This document shows, in pieces, positions 5,985 to 6,152 of a stretch of DNA of 6,152 bases. Where the stretch lies: positions 1-6,152 of the forward strand of contig JAJYSO010000115.1 in NCBI GenBank assembly GCA_021793535.1. Reading direction: 5' to 3'. The position numbers and the translations under genes were made by a program. Source of the stretch: Bacteroidota bacterium (GTDB lineage: Bacteria > Bacteroidota > Bacteroidia > Flavobacteriales > Flavobacteriaceae). Under the pieces are notes generated by a model that searched no databases, was not told the origin of the DNA, and saw only the letters and a list, made by a program, of their open reading frames with translations. The stretch's first letter is position 1; each line of letters opens with the position of its first letter.

Positions 5985-6152
5985 CTACCCCTTTGCTAAA
6001 GACAAATGAGCTTTTTGTTTTACAGCCCTGTGCTTTTGAGAAAGCAGTCTGACTTAAATCTCCACCGGTGTAATGGCTGGTTCCTGACGATGGTATTTTT
6101 AACTTCTTCATTTAAGAATATTCTTTGCTGCATTTTCATTCCTGTCTGAGTG
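5985..6152 (-). pseudogene. tnpB: Decayed C-terminal remnant of an IS200/IS605-group TnpB protein
   Basis: On the minus strand, from the window edge, one frame reads HSDRNENAAKNILK before TGA at 6108-6110. This matches the DRDxNAAxNI motif near the TnpB C-terminus, which holds the last RuvC-like catalytic Asp (6144-6146 here). TnpB is the RNA-guided nuclease carried by these insertion sequences. Past TGA and a second stop (TAA 6099-6101), the same frame gives EPAITPVEI (6083-6057), another TAA (6054-6056), and then VKQKAHLSLAKG up to TAG 5985-5987; a TPVE-type tail is, as I recall, common in such proteins. Three internal stops indicate a dead copy, although the part upstream of the window is unseen. 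A second frame (ATG at 6111) reads PSSGTSHYTGGD and could instead be the tail after a frameshift. It lies tail to tail with dus, 32 bases past its stop. Confidence 0.6.

Noticed and set aside
5821..6111. 96-codon minus-strand ORF beginning MKKLKIPSSG
   Set aside because: It runs antisense into dus and most of it has no family resemblance. Only its first stretch might be a frameshifted TnpB tail, noted under the remnant.
1..6152. CRISPR array, tRNA or rRNA genes, phage genes, defence system
   Set aside because: No regularly spaced repeats, no cloverleaf or rRNA-like stretches, and no phage or defence protein motifs were seen on either strand.

Overview
The window reads as a chromosomal segment from a member of the Bacteroidota. 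The evidence is the absence of strong Shine-Dalgarno sites before most starts, several TAnnTTTG promoter elements (the -7 box typical of this phylum), and protein sequences whose wording resembles Bacteroidota orthologues. The genus cannot be fixed from the sequence alone; a Sphingobacteriia-, Cytophagia- or Flavobacteriia-like host is my inference.

Layout from left to right. The 3' two thirds of a POT/PTR2-family proton-coupled peptide transporter runs off the left edge (+). Convergent to it is a secreted S10-family serine carboxypeptidase (-). This gene is broken by an in-frame TAA near the N-terminus and by a one-base frameshift near the C-terminus, although Ser, Asp and His of the catalytic triad all survive. 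A clear intrinsic terminator for this gene lies between the two. A 356-base intergenic region then leads to a small dodecin-family gene (+), whose product lacks the usual flavin-stacking tryptophan. A convergent spacer containing an inverted repeat follows, and then class I fructose-1,6-bisphosphatase (fbp, -). Divergent from fbp is a GNAT acetyltransferase of the spermidine/spermine (SSAT/thialysine) type (+). Directly after it comes a DusB-like tRNA-dihydrouridine synthase (+), probably with a TTG start and its own promoter. At the right edge, on the minus strand, there is a decayed C-terminal remnant that looks like a TnpB protein of the IS200/IS605 group.

Functionally this is mostly ordinary housekeeping and metabolic content: gluconeogenesis (fbp), tRNA modification (dus), amine acetylation (GNAT), flavin or dodecin biology, and peptide use (transporter plus carboxypeptidase). 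The genes are mainly single transcription units in alternating orientation, and I see no multi-gene operon. I found no convincing new multi-gene system. The items most worth a second look are the doubly broken peptidase gene, the unusual dodecin, the TnpB remnant, and the short junction where a terminator T-tract runs into the dus promoter.
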